64,000 nt of DNA from positions 248,001-312,000 of the forward strand of contig NC_016599.1 in the NCBI RefSeq assembly GCF_000236705.1, given 5' to 3'. Shown here piece after piece: positions 42,613 to 51,686 of this stretch. Under the pieces are notes generated by a model. The model did not search any database, was not told the DNA's origin, and saw only the letters and a list, made by a program, of their open reading frames with translations. A program made the translations under genes and the position numbers. Source of the DNA: Owenweeksia hongkongensis DSM 17368. Its GTDB lineage: Bacteria > Bacteroidota > Bacteroidia > Flavobacteriales > Schleiferiaceae. Position 1 is the stretch's first letter, and every line of letters starts with the position of its first letter.

Positions 42613-42693
42613 GGTGTAATTTTTTGCGGAATAAAAAGTGATTAATAATTTGATTTAATTACTCCGCAAAGATGTTTGGCTGAGAAAGGGCAA

Positions 42694-42717
42694 TCGTCCG
42701 TGATTATGATTCAGGAC
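42694..42717 (-). promoter_or_regulatory. Operator 2 of the GTYC-N3-ATTA-N7-GGAC family
   Basis: GTCC (42696) - GTG - ATTA - 7 nt - GGAC (to 42717). It is 25 nt from CAAA (42667-42670), the -7 box of the gene starting at 42612. It also lies about 170 bp upstream of the divergent AraC gene. Confidence 0.82.
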
Positions 42718-42887
42718 ATTATTGTACGAGTTGCAATTCCAAACGTCCATGACCTGTTCCTGTATGCAGTCAGGTGCTCTTTGCTAATTTTTATAATTAT
42801 GCTGTTTAGGGCACCAAGGGGAAGAAAACTGTTGAACAGCTTAACTTCATTTTTCTAAATTTACCTTCCAAAATTAATCCTTCAGGT

Positions 42888-43745
42888 GTGACGCGCGATA
42901 TCATCGACATTAACGACTTCACTATACTTATTGAGGAATCTACAGCAGAGCATCAAACGGTAGATATATGCGGGTTTGACGAACCACTTATTGCAGTGGC
43001 GTTCTATGGGTCAGGGAATGTTCACCTTGAGGTGGAGTACGGGAAGAAGCAAAAGGAATTCGATCACACCAAAAGCATCGCGCTTTCTTTTTATGCTGAT
43101 GAAAAAGTGCAGTTCATTCACACCGTGTCTCCTGAAAAGCCCCTGAAATGTATGGTTATTGCCACGGCTTTGCGCAACCTCGAAAAGCTCCCCAATCAAG
43201 AAGATGAGCTGTTTTCGAAAATGCTTTCACAATTGGTAAACCCAAGCGATCACTATGTGGAAGGCCCCGTACTATATATGACTCCTGAAATGCAAATGGT
43301 TGTTGATCAGATTTTTAGTGTGCAGTATGAGGGAAAAGCCAAGATGATGTTTTTCAGGAGCCAGATGACGGTACTACTGGCGCATTTCTTCGGGCAGCTT
43401 TCCACAATGAAAGAAAAAGGGATGAAGGATGAGGAACGTGAAAAACTCTATCTCGCCAAGCAGATTCTATCAGACAATCTCGAAAACCCTCCTTCGCTTA
43501 CTGAACTTTCTCGTCAGATTGGGCTCAATAGCTTTAAGCTAAAAAAGAATTTCAAGGAGCTTTTTGGAGTGCCTGTTTTTAAGTACCTACAGAACGAAAG
43601 ACTTACTAAAGCTCATGACCTTCTTAGGAATGGAGATGCTACCATTCAAGAAGCGGCATGGCATGTGGGTTATGATAGTCTCAGCTCGTTCTCGAACGCA
43701 TTCGCAAAAAAATTTGGCTTTCGCCCCAGCGCAATAAAGCGCTAA
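42888..43745 (+). CDS. AraC-family transcriptional regulator
   Basis: A 285-residue regulator with a GTG start. The C-terminal 100 residues hold a double helix-turn-helix (NPPSLTELSRQIGLNSFKLKKNFKELFGVPVFKYLQNERLTKAHDLL... GDATIQEAAWHVGYDSLSSFSNAFAKKFGFRPS in parts). The N-terminal 180 residues form a cupin-like or unknown effector domain. The gene is divergent from the operator 2 target and is followed on the same strand by a haem protein and DUF1772 operon that it may also control. Its likely DNA site is the GTYC-N3-ATTA-N7-GGAC operator, which is inference from position. Confidence 0.9.
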   Translation: MTRDIIDINDFTILIEESTAEHQTVDICGFDEPLIAVAFYGSGNVHLEVEYGKKQKEFDHTKSIALSFYADEKVQFIHTVSPEKPLKCMVIATALRNLEKLPNQEDELFSKMLSQLVNPSDHYVEGPVLYMTPEMQMVVDQIFSVQYEGKAKMMFFRSQMTVLLAHFFGQLSTMKEKGMKDEEREKLYLAKQILSDNLENPPSLTELSRQIGLNSFKLKKNFKELFGVPVFKYLQNERLTKAHDLLRNGDATIQEAAWHVGYDSLSSFSNAFAKKFGFRPSAIKR

Positions 43746-43832
43746 TCCTTTTCAAACAAATTTTACTCCTTTCCCAACAAGCTCCTGACTCGGGGATCGA
43801 AGAGCTTTGCCTCATCATTAAAAAAGTAAAAA

Positions 43833-44204
43833 ATGATGAAAAAGGTAAAAATAACATGGCTCTCATTTCTTGTATTCACCTGTTTAACGCTAATGATGCA
43901 GTCATTTTCCTCGTCTTCGGATGATTCTTTTTCCGAAGAATCAAAATCTCAAAGTGATCCAGTACATCTGAAAAAGGAGGCACTGACGGTGCTTGAGACA
44001 AAATGTAATGTGTGCCATCGCAAGCAAAACCCTTTCAGGGTTTTTAAGGAGAAAAACATGGAGCGCTTTGCTTCTAAAATTCACGAACAGGTATTTATCA
44101 AAAAGAGAATGCCTAAGGCTGGTCAATCGCTTACAGATAAAGAAAGTAAAACTCTTAAGACTTGGTTATTAACCCAAAAAATCAACAATTATGGAAATGA
44201 TTAA
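43833..44204 (+). CDS. Small c-type cytochrome-like exported protein
   Basis: A 123-residue protein with an N-terminal hydrophobic segment (about residues 8-25) and one haem c site CNVCH (58-62) in LKKEALTVLETKCNVCHRKQNPF. A methionine axial ligand candidate lies in KKRMPKAGQSLTDKE, typical of single-haem cytochromes in Bacteroidota. It probably transfers electrons in the periplasm. Its last 14 nt overlap the DUF1772 gene, so the two are coupled, and a whole operon runs to 46028. Haem delivery partners are not in the window. Confidence 0.85.
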   Translation: MMKKVKITWLSFLVFTCLTLMMQSFSSSSDDSFSEESKSQSDPVHLKKEALTVLETKCNVCHRKQNPFRVFKEKNMERFASKIHEQVFIKKRMPKAGQSLTDKESKTLKTWLLTQKINNYGND

Positions 44205-44724
44205 AAGCATCTCATTTTTCATCACATTGCTACTTGTTGGATTGTCCGCAGGCTTCTTCTACTCATGGGAAGTTTCAGTAATACCCGGCACCAGTAGGGT
44301 ATCCAACTTAAGCTACCTGGAAACCATGCAGCAAATCAACCGGGCAATTCTCAATCCGAAATTCTTTCTAAGTTTTTTCGGTAGCCTGATTTTCCTCGTA
44401 CTAAGTAGCTACCTGCATTACCGGGATGCGATCAACTCCGCCTTTTGGCTTATGTTGCTTGCAACAATAGCTTATCTCTTTGGCACTTTTGGTGTAACTG
44501 CTTTTGGGAATGTGCCGCTCAATGACGCACTGGATGCTATTAACCTACAGCAACTTAACTCTACCCAACTGGAAGACACTAGGCTTTCCTACGAAAGTAA
44601 GTGGAACAGACTCCACACTATCAGGACCCTATTTTCCATGCTATCATTCAGCCTGGCATTGTTGGCACTCTTCGTCAATCAAAAGGCTGCAGAAACAGTA
44701 TTCACTCAATTTTTTAATTTATAA
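44191..44724 (+). CDS. DUF1772 (anthrone oxygenase-like) membrane protein
   Basis: A 177-residue membrane protein with four helices (about residues 5-24, 58-76, 86-104, 146-163). The pattern GLSAGFFYSWEVSVIPG...YLETMQQINRAILNPKFFLSFFG and SYESKWNRLHTIRTLFS matches DUF1772, whose fungal members oxidise anthrones. It overlaps the cytochrome-like gene by 14 nt and is followed after 10 nt by an NmrA-type reductase, which suggests a small redox operon. Confidence 0.87.
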   Translation: MEMIKSISFFITLLLVGLSAGFFYSWEVSVIPGTSRVSNLSYLETMQQINRAILNPKFFLSFFGSLIFLVLSSYLHYRDAINSAFWLMLLATIAYLFGTFGVTAFGNVPLNDALDAINLQQLNSTQLEDTRLSYESKWNRLHTIRTLFSMLSFSLALLALFVNQKAAETVFTQFFNL

Positions 44725-44734
44725 ACTATCATAA

Positions 44735-45577
44735 ATGAAAAGTAACATTCTCGTAATTGGAGGCACAGGTAAAACTGGTCGTAAAGTGGTGGAGCGTCTT
44801 CAGGACCTTCAACAAAATATAAGAATCGGATCGCGCAGTGCTAATCCATCATTCGATTGGCAAGATCCCACCAACTGGGCGGAAGTCCTTAAAGGCATAG
44901 ATAAAGTTTACATCACTTTTCAGCCGGATCTGGCGGTTCCGGGTGCATTGAAAGCCATTGAAACACTAACGCATAATATGAAGAATAGCGATGTGAAAAA
45001 GGTGGTACTGCTTTCGGGAAAAGGTGAAAAGGAAGCTGAGCTTTGCGAACAAGTGATTATTCATTCGGGTATCGATTATAGTATTGTCCGTGCCAGCTGG
45101 TTTATGCAGAATTTCAGCGAAAGCTTTTTCCTTGATTCCATTGTGGCAGGACATGTGGCCTTGCCCAATGCAGATGCTAAGGTTCCTTACGTGAGCACCG
45201 ATGATATTGCTGAAGTTGCTACTGAAGTTCTACTTGACGATCAACAGAATGGCCAGATATACGAACTGACAGGCCCGCGATTACTTACCTTTAGTGAAGT
45301 TGTACAGGAAATTTCAATTGCCACCGGTCGTGATATCCAGTTTACGCCTATTTCTCTGCCTGCCTATTCCGATATTATGCGTGAGTTGCAGGTTCCCGAA
45401 GATTTCATCTGGCTAATCAATTATCTCTTTACCGAGGTTCTTGGCGCCCAGGGTAATGATGTAGTTACCAGTGACGTGGAAAAAGTACTTGGGAGAAAGC
45501 CTGTCGATTTTTCAGATTTCGTAAGGGAAACAGCCAAAACAGGTGTTTGGAATCAGGTAATGCCACATCAGGCTTAG
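44735..45577 (+). CDS. NmrA-family NAD(P)-binding protein
   Basis: A 280-residue Rossmann protein (NILVIGGTGKTGRKVVERLQ) of the NmrA/QOR-like group: IRIGSRSANPSFDWQD, VVLLSGKGEKEAELCEQVIIHSG and SIVRASWFMQNFSES are family-like. Such proteins reduce quinones or sense NADPH/NADP. It is in an operon with a cytochrome c-like protein and DUF1772 protein upstream and DUF5367-like membrane gene downstream (40 bp). Substrate unknown. Confidence 0.88.
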   Translation: MKSNILVIGGTGKTGRKVVERLQDLQQNIRIGSRSANPSFDWQDPTNWAEVLKGIDKVYITFQPDLAVPGALKAIETLTHNMKNSDVKKVVLLSGKGEKEAELCEQVIIHSGIDYSIVRASWFMQNFSESFFLDSIVAGHVALPNADAKVPYVSTDDIAEVATEVLLDDQQNGQIYELTGPRLLTFSEVVQEISIATGRDIQFTPISLPAYSDIMRELQVPEDFIWLINYLFTEVLGAQGNDVVTSDVEKVLGRKPVDFSDFVRETAKTGVWNQVMPHQA

Positions 45578-45617
45578 ATAGTTTTTCACATCATTTAATT
45601 TTTAAAATAACTTCATC

Positions 45618-46028
45618 ATGACAAGTTTAAACTTCAAACATGCGGTAATAAGTGCTGCAACAGTTTATGCAATAGGTATACTGACATTTGTAAGCTCATA
45701 TTTCATACCTCTGCTTGATGATCCAGATTATCAAGCCAATTTGGTCTTGATGATTGCTATCATACCCGCTGCTTATTTAGGAGCGCATCTTTACTACCGC
45801 AAAGCTCATAATACAAATGGTTTCATACTGGGGGCATCTATGTTTGTAGGTGCCATGGTGCTGGATGCACTTATCACCGTTCCCTTAGTCATCATCCCGA
45901 ATGGTGGAAACTATATATCCTTTTTTGGAGACCGGGGCTTTTGGCTTATTGGTGTGGAATACGTTGCAGTTGTAGCAACATACTGGCAATTTGGAGTTAT
46001 TAATCGCCAGGAAAATCAGGTAATCTAA
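45618..46028 (+). CDS. Small membrane protein (DUF5367-like)
   Basis: A 136-residue protein with four membrane helices (about residues 10-30, 42-58, 67-90, 105-125) and no other recognisable motif. The pattern AVISAATVYAIGILTFVSSYFIPLLDDPDYQ and GFILGASMFVGAMVLDALITVPLVIIPNGG resembles the DUF5367 family; this label is tentative. Last gene of the 43833-46028 operon, followed by a strong terminator. Confidence 0.7.
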   Translation: MTSLNFKHAVISAATVYAIGILTFVSSYFIPLLDDPDYQANLVLMIAIIPAAYLGAHLYYRKAHNTNGFILGASMFVGAMVLDALITVPLVIIPNGGNYISFFGDRGFWLIGVEYVAVVATYWQFGVINRQENQVI

Positions 46029-46035
46029 AATAGAA

Positions 46036-46076
46036 TGAAAGTCCAGTCCGCAGCAATGTGCGGACTGGACTTTATC
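46036..46076 (+). terminator. Terminator of the 43833-46028 operon
   Basis: AAAGTCCAGTCCGCA GCAATG TGCGGACTGGACTTT, a perfect 15-bp stem right after the 46028 stop. An ATG at 46035 lies in the hairpin, so it is not used as a start for the next gene. Confidence 0.9.
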
Positions 46077-46091
46077 TTAAAACAGAAAGAA

Positions 46092-46499
46092 ATGAATCTA
46101 ACAACTGCAATAAAATTGACACTCGGAATAGTGGTGGCGATACTTCTTTTTCACCTAAGTATCCTGTTTAAAGTAGTTCCTTATGAAATAACTTGGGGAG
46201 GAAGATTGACCAATGATTTTGAAATGTACGTGTTTGAAACAGTTTCTGTTCTAGTCAATCTCTTTTTGCTCACCTTGCTGATGATTAAAGGGAAGTACTG
46301 GAATGCATTTATGCCTCTGCGGATTGTCAATATTCTTTTGTGGGCTTTTGGAGCTCTTTTTGCTTTGAACACAGTTGGGAATGTTTTAGCCAAAACAAGC
46401 TTTGAAAAGACATTTGCAATAATCACTCTGGCTTTATCTTTTTTGATTTGCTATATCCAAATCAAGACTGGTAAACACCATTTGGAAACGAAGTCTTAA
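46092..46499 (+). CDS. Small four-helix membrane protein
   Basis: A 135-residue membrane protein starting at the ATG at 46092 (MNLTTAIKLTL), with four helices of about 18-22 residues. An upstream in-frame ATG at 46035 lies in the terminator hairpin and was rejected. No family recognised; the sequence includes NDFEMYVFETVSVLVNLFLL and WNAFMPLRIVNILLWAFGALFAL. Transcription must come from a promoter between the terminator and 46092 or by read-through. It converges on the serine hydrolase gene with a 3-bp gap. Confidence 0.65.
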   Translation: MNLTTAIKLTLGIVVAILLFHLSILFKVVPYEITWGGRLTNDFEMYVFETVSVLVNLFLLTLLMIKGKYWNAFMPLRIVNILLWAFGALFALNTVGNVLAKTSFEKTFAIITLALSFLICYIQIKTGKHHLETKS

Positions 46500-46502
46500 C
46501 AG

Positions 46503-47648
46503 TTAGCTTTCCGCCCTTTTCTTCAACGCTGTCATCACTTTTGCTAAAAACACCACATGTTCCCTCAAGTATTCTGTCTGGTTGAAAGTTCCCATGAGAT
46601 ACACATCCCATTCGGGACAGTAATACATAAACGATCCTGTGCTGCCACTGTGCCCAAGAAGTACCACGTCTGGTAAAGTGAAGAACAGCTCTTTCAAAAC
46701 AAATTTGCGAAAGCCAAAACCATAATACATTCCCTTAGATTCGAGAGTCCAGTTTTGCATTTTCTCAAATGAGGTGGGCGAAATGATTTTACCATTGATT
46801 AAAGCTTGTTCAAACTTCATAAGATCTTCACAAGTGGTGAGTAAACCGCCACCGGCCCAGTCCAGGCTTAAGCTGGTATATGTGCTTATTTCCAAATCTT
46901 CAACATACAACTCAGCCATTTTACCCGTTTTTTCCATTGGCTTAGAACGCATATACATGCTGGTGTGTTTCATTTCTAAGGGTCGGAAAATACGATCTGC
47001 AAAAACCTCATGTAGTGCTTTGCCTGTTAGGTTTTCGATAATCATTCCGAGAAGAATATACTCCGTATCAGAATAATGATAGCCCGTGCCAGGAGCAAAA
47101 TGCGGCTGCATTTGATCTTTAGCAAAAAGCAACAATTCCATAGGCGTCCAAAAGTGTGCGGTATCGGTTACCAAAAGCTCCCGCATAGATGGCCCATTGG
47201 CGGGCTCATCTTCAAAGTAATCAGGTAAACCCGAGCGATGCTGAAGGAGTTGAGAAACCGTAATTTCATTGGAATAGTCCACACCTTCATAAATGTGCAG
47301 GCTGTCCATAATTTCTTTGGAGAGATAATTTGAAATGGGGTCGCTAAATTGAAGTTTGTTTTCTTCCTGAAGTAAAACGATGGTAGTGGCCGTAAAGGTT
47401 TTCCCTATGCTGGCGCTAAAAAACGGATTGTCGGTTGTAACCTTAGTTCCATCTTTAAACTCACCTTCGGCCCAGTTCCAGTCCAAGTTGAGTTTATCGG
47501 AGTGTACTGCAAAAAAGGCGTTATGAACGTCTTTGCTTTTAAGTTCCTTCTCAAAGATTTTTCTAAATTTTTGCCCTTCTTTGCTTGGCTGTGCAAAAGC
47601 AGCATTTACCATAAGGAGTAATGCTAAAAAAGTGATTAATGTTTTCAT
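46503..47648 (-). CDS. Beta-lactamase-family serine hydrolase (class C/AmpH-like)
   Basis: A 381-residue exported enzyme (signal MKTLITFLALLLMVNAAFAQ). Catalytic SxxK is S80-I-G-K83 (FFSASIGKTF), the second motif is YSD (GYHYSDTEYILLG), and the third is HSG in LLGHSGSTGSFMYY. This is a serine-hydrolase/penicillin-binding-like protein of the ClbP/AmpH/EstB group, not a typical beta-lactamase. The YSD instead of YSN or YAN is common in such esterase- or peptidase-like members. It is monocistronic under operator 3. Confidence 0.88.
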   Translation of the reverse strand: MKTLITFLALLLMVNAAFAQPSKEGQKFRKIFEKELKSKDVHNAFFAVHSDKLNLDWNWAEGEFKDGTKVTTDNPFFSASIGKTFTATTIVLLQEENKLQFSDPISNYLSKEIMDSLHIYEGVDYSNEITVSQLLQHRSGLPDYFEDEPANGPSMRELLVTDTAHFWTPMELLLFAKDQMQPHFAPGTGYHYSDTEYILLGMIIENLTGKALHEVFADRIFRPLEMKHTSMYMRSKPMEKTGKMAELYVEDLEISTYTSLSLDWAGGGLLTTCEDLMKFEQALINGKIISPTSFEKMQNWTLESKGMYYGFGFRKFVLKELFFTLPDVVLLGHSGSTGSFMYYCPEWDVYLMGTFNQTEYLREHVVFLAKVMTALKKRAES

Positions 47649-47701
47649 TTTTTACTTGGTTTGAAATTATGCTGCAAAAGTGAAACACACCAATTCGTCA
47701 A

Positions 47702-47725
47702 TCGTCCGTGATTATGATTTAGGAC
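47702..47725 (-). promoter_or_regulatory. Operator 3 of the GTYC-N3-ATTA-N7-GGAC family
   Basis: GTCC (47704) - GTG - ATTA - 7 nt - GGAC (to 47725), differing from operator 2 at one base. It is 25 nt from CAAA (47675-47678), the -7 box of the serine hydrolase gene. Its last bases overlap the 3' end of the MFS gene. Confidence 0.83.
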
Positions 47726-48981
47726 AAATTGTTGGATGATTCCTTGCTTTGAAGATGGGTGGCGGAAGAAGTGGCATTGCGCGAAATTTTCAGCGTGAAA
47801 AACAAAGTGATTCCCATTAACAACACGACTATAATCGAAAGGACAGGATAGTTGAGCATTTTACCATCTTCATCTTGAAAAACAATCCAGCCAGCTGCTG
47901 TAGCGGCAACGCCTGCGCATATTAGCTGAAGTGCTGAGTCGAACGTCATAAAAGAGCCTCGATCGGTACTTTTTGGAATTTCTAAGCCAAGAGCTCCTGA
48001 GCAAATCATACGTGCGGCCATACCAGAAAAAAGAAGGGTGTTGCATACCACAACCCAAATAATACCCGCTTCATTTAGCTGAGAAATTGTAACTACCATA
48101 ATAGCGGCAATTCCTGTCCCAATAGCAAAGACTTTAAAATGACTGGTTTTGTCTGCCAGCTTTCCGATCAATGGACTCAGCAGTATAGTAGCAATGCCAG
48201 AAGCACCGAAAACAACGGCCAAGTCATCTTCAGATATCAATTGATTTTTTACATAAAAAACAGAGGCAAACGTCATAAAAAGTACATCCGCTATTACGAG
48301 GGTGACATTATTTGCAAACACAAACCAATAAGAAGGTGTGGAGACAATACCCTTGAGTTTGGACGATACATTACTCTGTTCTTTAAGATGACCTGTGATG
48401 GGCTTCATGATAAAAAGAGAAAGGATATAAAACAGCAAGCCTACCGACAGGATAATGAAATAGGCCATCTGCCATTGATAATGGGAAGCAATAAAAACCG
48501 CGGCAGGAAGGCCTAAAACCTGGCACAGTGCGAAGGCTACGTGAAGTGAGCCCATAGCTCTTCCTCGCTGCTGCAAGGAAAAAATCTCACTAACCATAGC
48601 ATAACATATGGCCGCAACTACACCACCAAAAATGCCTGTAAATACCCGCGCGGCTATCAGCATCCAAAAGCCCTGTGCCAATGCGGAGCCCAGAATACCA
48701 ATCAAAAAGCCAGTGTAGATAAACATTAAAAGCTTTTTGCGCTCAAACCTATCCGCAAAGGTGCTGAAGATTAATGCGGAAGTTCCAGCACTAATAGAGT
48801 AGGCCGACACAACATACCCAAATTGGCTGGTGCTAAGATCTAATGCGGGCATAACCATCGCGCTAATGGCCGGCAATAGCATAAAATCGAGCACCATTGT
48901 AAACAGTAAACCGGCAATGCATATCAGCAATTGTATTTGATAGGAGGTGAATTTTTGGACTTCTGTAGTGGCGGTTTTCAT
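47719..48981 (-). CDS. MFS transporter
   Basis: A 420-residue major-facilitator protein with 12 helices. The loop between helices 2 and 3 (STFADRFERKKLLMFIYTG) has the family motif in the form DRFERKK, and the pattern VVSAYSISAGTSALIFSTFADR is typical of the Bcr/AraJ-like drug exporters. Probably a proton-driven efflux pump; substrate unknown. It lies 30 bp after the DUF4386 stop, and is co-transcribed from operator 4. Confidence 0.9.
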   Translation of the reverse strand: MKTATTEVQKFTSYQIQLLICIAGLLFTMVLDFMLLPAISAMVMPALDLSTSQFGYVVSAYSISAGTSALIFSTFADRFERKKLLMFIYTGFLIGILGSALAQGFWMLIAARVFTGIFGGVVAAICYAMVSEIFSLQQRGRAMGSLHVAFALCQVLGLPAAVFIASHYQWQMAYFIILSVGLLFYILSLFIMKPITGHLKEQSNVSSKLKGIVSTPSYWFVFANNVTLVIADVLFMTFASVFYVKNQLISEDDLAVVFGASGIATILLSPLIGKLADKTSHFKVFAIGTGIAAIMVVTISQLNEAGIIWVVVCNTLLFSGMAARMICSGALGLEIPKSTDRGSFMTFDSALQLICAGVAATAAGWIVFQDEDGKMLNYPVLSIIVVLLMGITLFFTLKISRNATSSATHLQSKESSNNLS

Positions 48982-49011
48982 GGGCTTAGATTTGAGTTGT
49001 AAAAGGTGCCG

Positions 49012-49704
49012 TTATCGTAAAAAGTTAGCAGGAAAACGCTTTTCGGGCAAGGCGTTGTAATTGGTTTCAAATTCTGACTTACGCTGAAAAAGAGCCCAAA
49101 TGGTAAAAATGATTTCTCCTAAAAAGGTATAGTCTGATACCAGTATTTTTTGATACCAAAGCAAATAAAACAGGCTGTCGAGCATATAACCTATACCAGA
49201 AATAATCAGCAAAATACCAATGAGCTTGGCCCATCGCGATTGATGCAAAAAAGCATAACCCACCGGCAGCAGCCAAAGGCCCCAAAATAGGGTGGCTATA
49301 AAAACTCCTGCTTGGTAAAGATTTAGATGGAGAGCAATCATTTCAAGATTTTCGGAGTGTTGGGAGAAATGTAAAACCGACACATTATTGAGCTCATTGA
49401 CCAAAGATATAATGGCACCTGTCATTAAAAGAAGGGCAGCGCTAACAGCTAGTGTGGACGAGAATTTCTTTAACCAGCGGTAGGTGAAAATGGCCAAAAA
49501 AAGACTGGAGGCATTCATCAATACGGTAGCCAATATGCCGTATCTCAATAGCTGAGGGTTGGCTTTAACTTGTGTAAGCGTATGGGCAGCACTACCATAG
49601 TCATAAAGCGAAATAGGAACATAGGCCATACCGAAGAAACCAAAAATAATGAGCAGCAAAAAACTCACACCCATTAGTCTAGCATAGTTGAAATTTGTTT
49701 TCAT
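49012..49704 (-). CDS. DUF4386 membrane protein
   Basis: A 230-residue protein with six helices and the DUF4386 pattern (YARLMGVSFLLLIIFGFFGMAYVP, SSLFLAIFTYRWLKKFSSTLAVSAALLLMTGAIISLVNELNN, LYQAGVFIATLFWGLWLLPVGY, SRWAKLIGILLIISGIGYMLDSL). Function unknown; three copies lie in this window (also 59261 and 59944). It is the first gene of an operon with the MFS pump, preceded by operator 4 and by the TolB/TPR/AraC fusion regulator. Confidence 0.9.
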   Translation of the reverse strand: MKTNFNYARLMGVSFLLLIIFGFFGMAYVPISLYDYGSAAHTLTQVKANPQLLRYGILATVLMNASSLFLAIFTYRWLKKFSSTLAVSAALLLMTGAIISLVNELNNVSVLHFSQHSENLEMIALHLNLYQAGVFIATLFWGLWLLPVGYAFLHQSRWAKLIGILLIISGIGYMLDSLFYLLWYQKILVSDYTFLGEIIFTIWALFQRKSEFETNYNALPEKRFPANFLR

Positions 49705-49751
49705 CTTTTAATTTTTATGTTCCGCAAAACTGCCTCAATAAAGGGCGCGCA

Positions 49752-49775
49752 TCGTCCCGCATTACATTTCTGGAC
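49752..49775 (-). promoter_or_regulatory. Operator 4 of the GTYC-N3-ATTA-N7-GGAC family
   Basis: GTCC (49754) - CGC - ATTA - 7 nt - GGAC (to 49775). It is 25 nt from CAAA (49725-49728), the -7 box of the DUF4386 gene. It sits in the 119-bp gap after the fusion regulator stop (49824). Confidence 0.8.
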
Positions 49776-49823
49776 TTTTTTTGAGGTTTTGAGATCATAA
49801 GAATCGAGCACATTTTGGAATCC

Positions 49824-51617
49824 TTATGCCTGACGGGATTTTAGCCACGCACGGGGTGTGAGACCTGTAGAACGTTTGAAAAATTCGTTGAAAACAGATT
49901 TTGAATTAAAGCCACTTTCATAAGCTAAGCCCAATAGCGTAATGTTGCTGTTTTCAGGGTCTAACGCTTTTTGCTGAAAAGCAGTCAAACGCCAACTGTT
50001 AATGTATTCATTAAAGTTTTTACCGAGATTTTCATTGATGAGCCAGGAGAGTTTGTTAGGGTGAATCTGTAATGATTGCGCCAACTCTCTCAGCGAAAGT
50101 GAGGGGTTGAGGTAAATCTCATCTTCATCCATCAGTTGCTTTAATTGCTCAAGCGTAGCCAGCGTTTCAGGGTCTGGCGTGTCCGTAGCGATCTGCTCTT
50201 GGTTACTTGAAATTGGAAGAATTCTAGCATTAATAACCTGGTCCTTCCTTACATTTTTAGGAAAATTCATCCTTTCAAGCATTTCCTCAAAACGTTCATC
50301 ATCGCGAATAGAATCCCACATCCAATAATGTTTGAGGGTAACCATCATTACAGATTTCGCCTTATATCCTTCTTCCAGTTTTGCGAAGGCTTCTTCTTTT
50401 AGGCCCATCATAGCGTAAAGCAGCGCAGGGTCCATAGGATCTATAAATTCTTGACTTTTTATACTTTGTAAAACTTCTTTTTCTTGTCCTAAGAGTATTT
50501 TTAAAATAAGATGAGAAAAGTGCGCCCAGGGATTGTTTTCACTTAATGCGATGGCTTTTTGGGAGGCTATCTTGGCTTCGTCAAACTTCTTTAGAAATCC
50601 GAGAGCGGTGCTCTTCCAGTGGTACGTTTCACTATTGGAAGGTTCCAGTTCAATAGCTTTGTTGAAGGCTTCTATGGCCGGTTCAAAGCGAGCCGCAAAA
50701 TAATAGGAGATTCCAACCTGCCAATAGCTACCGAAATGTAGAGGGTCAGTTTCTAATAATTTTTGGGCAATTTCTATGGCTTTATCAACATCATTTTCAA
50801 GAAAGATGTGGTAATAGGTGATAAAATCATTTTGATTGGGCAAGCCATATCGCACTGCCTTTTGGTAAGATTCTATAGCGGCATCCCAGTTCCAGTCGTA
50901 AAACAGATGAATAAAAGCCAGGACTTTATGCGCGCGTGGGTCGTACTGATTTAGCCCTAAGGCCGTGTAGGCATAGGCTCGCGCTTGTTCGTGAGCATCA
51001 ATAGTAGAGATTATTCCAGAGGCAGCATGGTGAATTAAAGTTTCGCCCATATAGGCATAAGCTTCACCATAGTCTGGCGCCAGCTCTGTAGCCTTTTTGA
51101 AATATTCCAATGCCTTTATGTTGCCGTCAAAATCTCTTTTAAAAAAATAGATTCCCTTTAAAAGTAATTGGTATGCCTCGGTATTTTGCGTGTAATTAGT
51201 ACTGGTAAAGTTGACTTCTAACTCCAGTTGCAAACGCTCAAGTACGCAGTTGGCTATTTCATCCTGTATGGCAAAAATGTCATCCAGCTCACGATCGTAT
51301 TTTTCTGTCCAAATGCGAAATCCATTTTCGGCTGTAACCAGTTGTACACTGATGCGCACTTTATTTGCGGCCTTTCTCAGGCTTCCTTCCAGTAAAAGGT
51401 TTACTCCTAATTTATTTCCTATTTCACGTGCATCTAAGTCTTTGCCCTTAAGGGAAAAGACGCTGGTCCGCGCAATTACTTTCAACCCATCGATTAGACT
51501 TAAGGCATTGATAATTTCTTCAGTGATTCCATCACTAAAATATTCATCCTCTTGATTGGTGCTAAGATTTAAAAAAGGAAGTACTGCAATGGAGCGTTCC
51601 GGAATTTCGGAAATCAT
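49824..51617 (-). CDS. TolB-like/TPR/AraC-type fusion regulator
   Basis: A 597-residue cytoplasmic protein of three parts: residues about 5-120 are a TolB/FlgO-like domain found with CadC-type and adenylate-cyclase-type regulators (IAVLPFLNLSTNQEDEYFSDGITEEI, LLEGSLRKAANKVRISVQLV); 125-430 are about eight TPR repeats (for example YFKKATELAPDYGEAYAYMGE); 500-597 are an AraC-type helix-turn-helix (NPSLSLRELAQSLQIHPNKLSWLINENLGKNFNEYI, LGLAYESGFNSKSVFNEFFKRSTGLTP). It is followed by operator 4 and the DUF4386/MFS operon, its probable target. A paralogue lies at 62143. The ligand is unknown. Confidence 0.88.
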   Translation of the reverse strand: MISEIPERSIAVLPFLNLSTNQEDEYFSDGITEEIINALSLIDGLKVIARTSVFSLKGKDLDAREIGNKLGVNLLLEGSLRKAANKVRISVQLVTAENGFRIWTEKYDRELDDIFAIQDEIANCVLERLQLELEVNFTSTNYTQNTEAYQLLLKGIYFFKRDFDGNIKALEYFKKATELAPDYGEAYAYMGETLIHHAASGIISTIDAHEQARAYAYTALGLNQYDPRAHKVLAFIHLFYDWNWDAAIESYQKAVRYGLPNQNDFITYYHIFLENDVDKAIEIAQKLLETDPLHFGSYWQVGISYYFAARFEPAIEAFNKAIELEPSNSETYHWKSTALGFLKKFDEAKIASQKAIALSENNPWAHFSHLILKILLGQEKEVLQSIKSQEFIDPMDPALLYAMMGLKEEAFAKLEEGYKAKSVMMVTLKHYWMWDSIRDDERFEEMLERMNFPKNVRKDQVINARILPISSNQEQIATDTPDPETLATLEQLKQLMDEDEIYLNPSLSLRELAQSLQIHPNKLSWLINENLGKNFNEYINSWRLTAFQQKALDPENSNITLLGLAYESGFNSKSVFNEFFKRSTGLTPRAWLKSRQA

Positions 51618-51686
51618 TGGTGAAAATAATTGGTTGGTTTTGTTTTGAAGGAGTAAATATAGAGGAAAGATGAGTTTTTGTCCCTT

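Noticed and set aside
46035-46091. ATG at 46035 as start of the following membrane protein
   Set aside because: It is within the perfect terminator hairpin; the ATG at 46092 directly precedes the membrane helix and is the better start.
46503-47648. Calling the serine hydrolase a beta-lactamase resistance gene
   Set aside because: It has SxxK, YSD and HSG, which fits the wider serine-hydrolase/PBP-like family; nothing specific to true beta-lactamases was seen.
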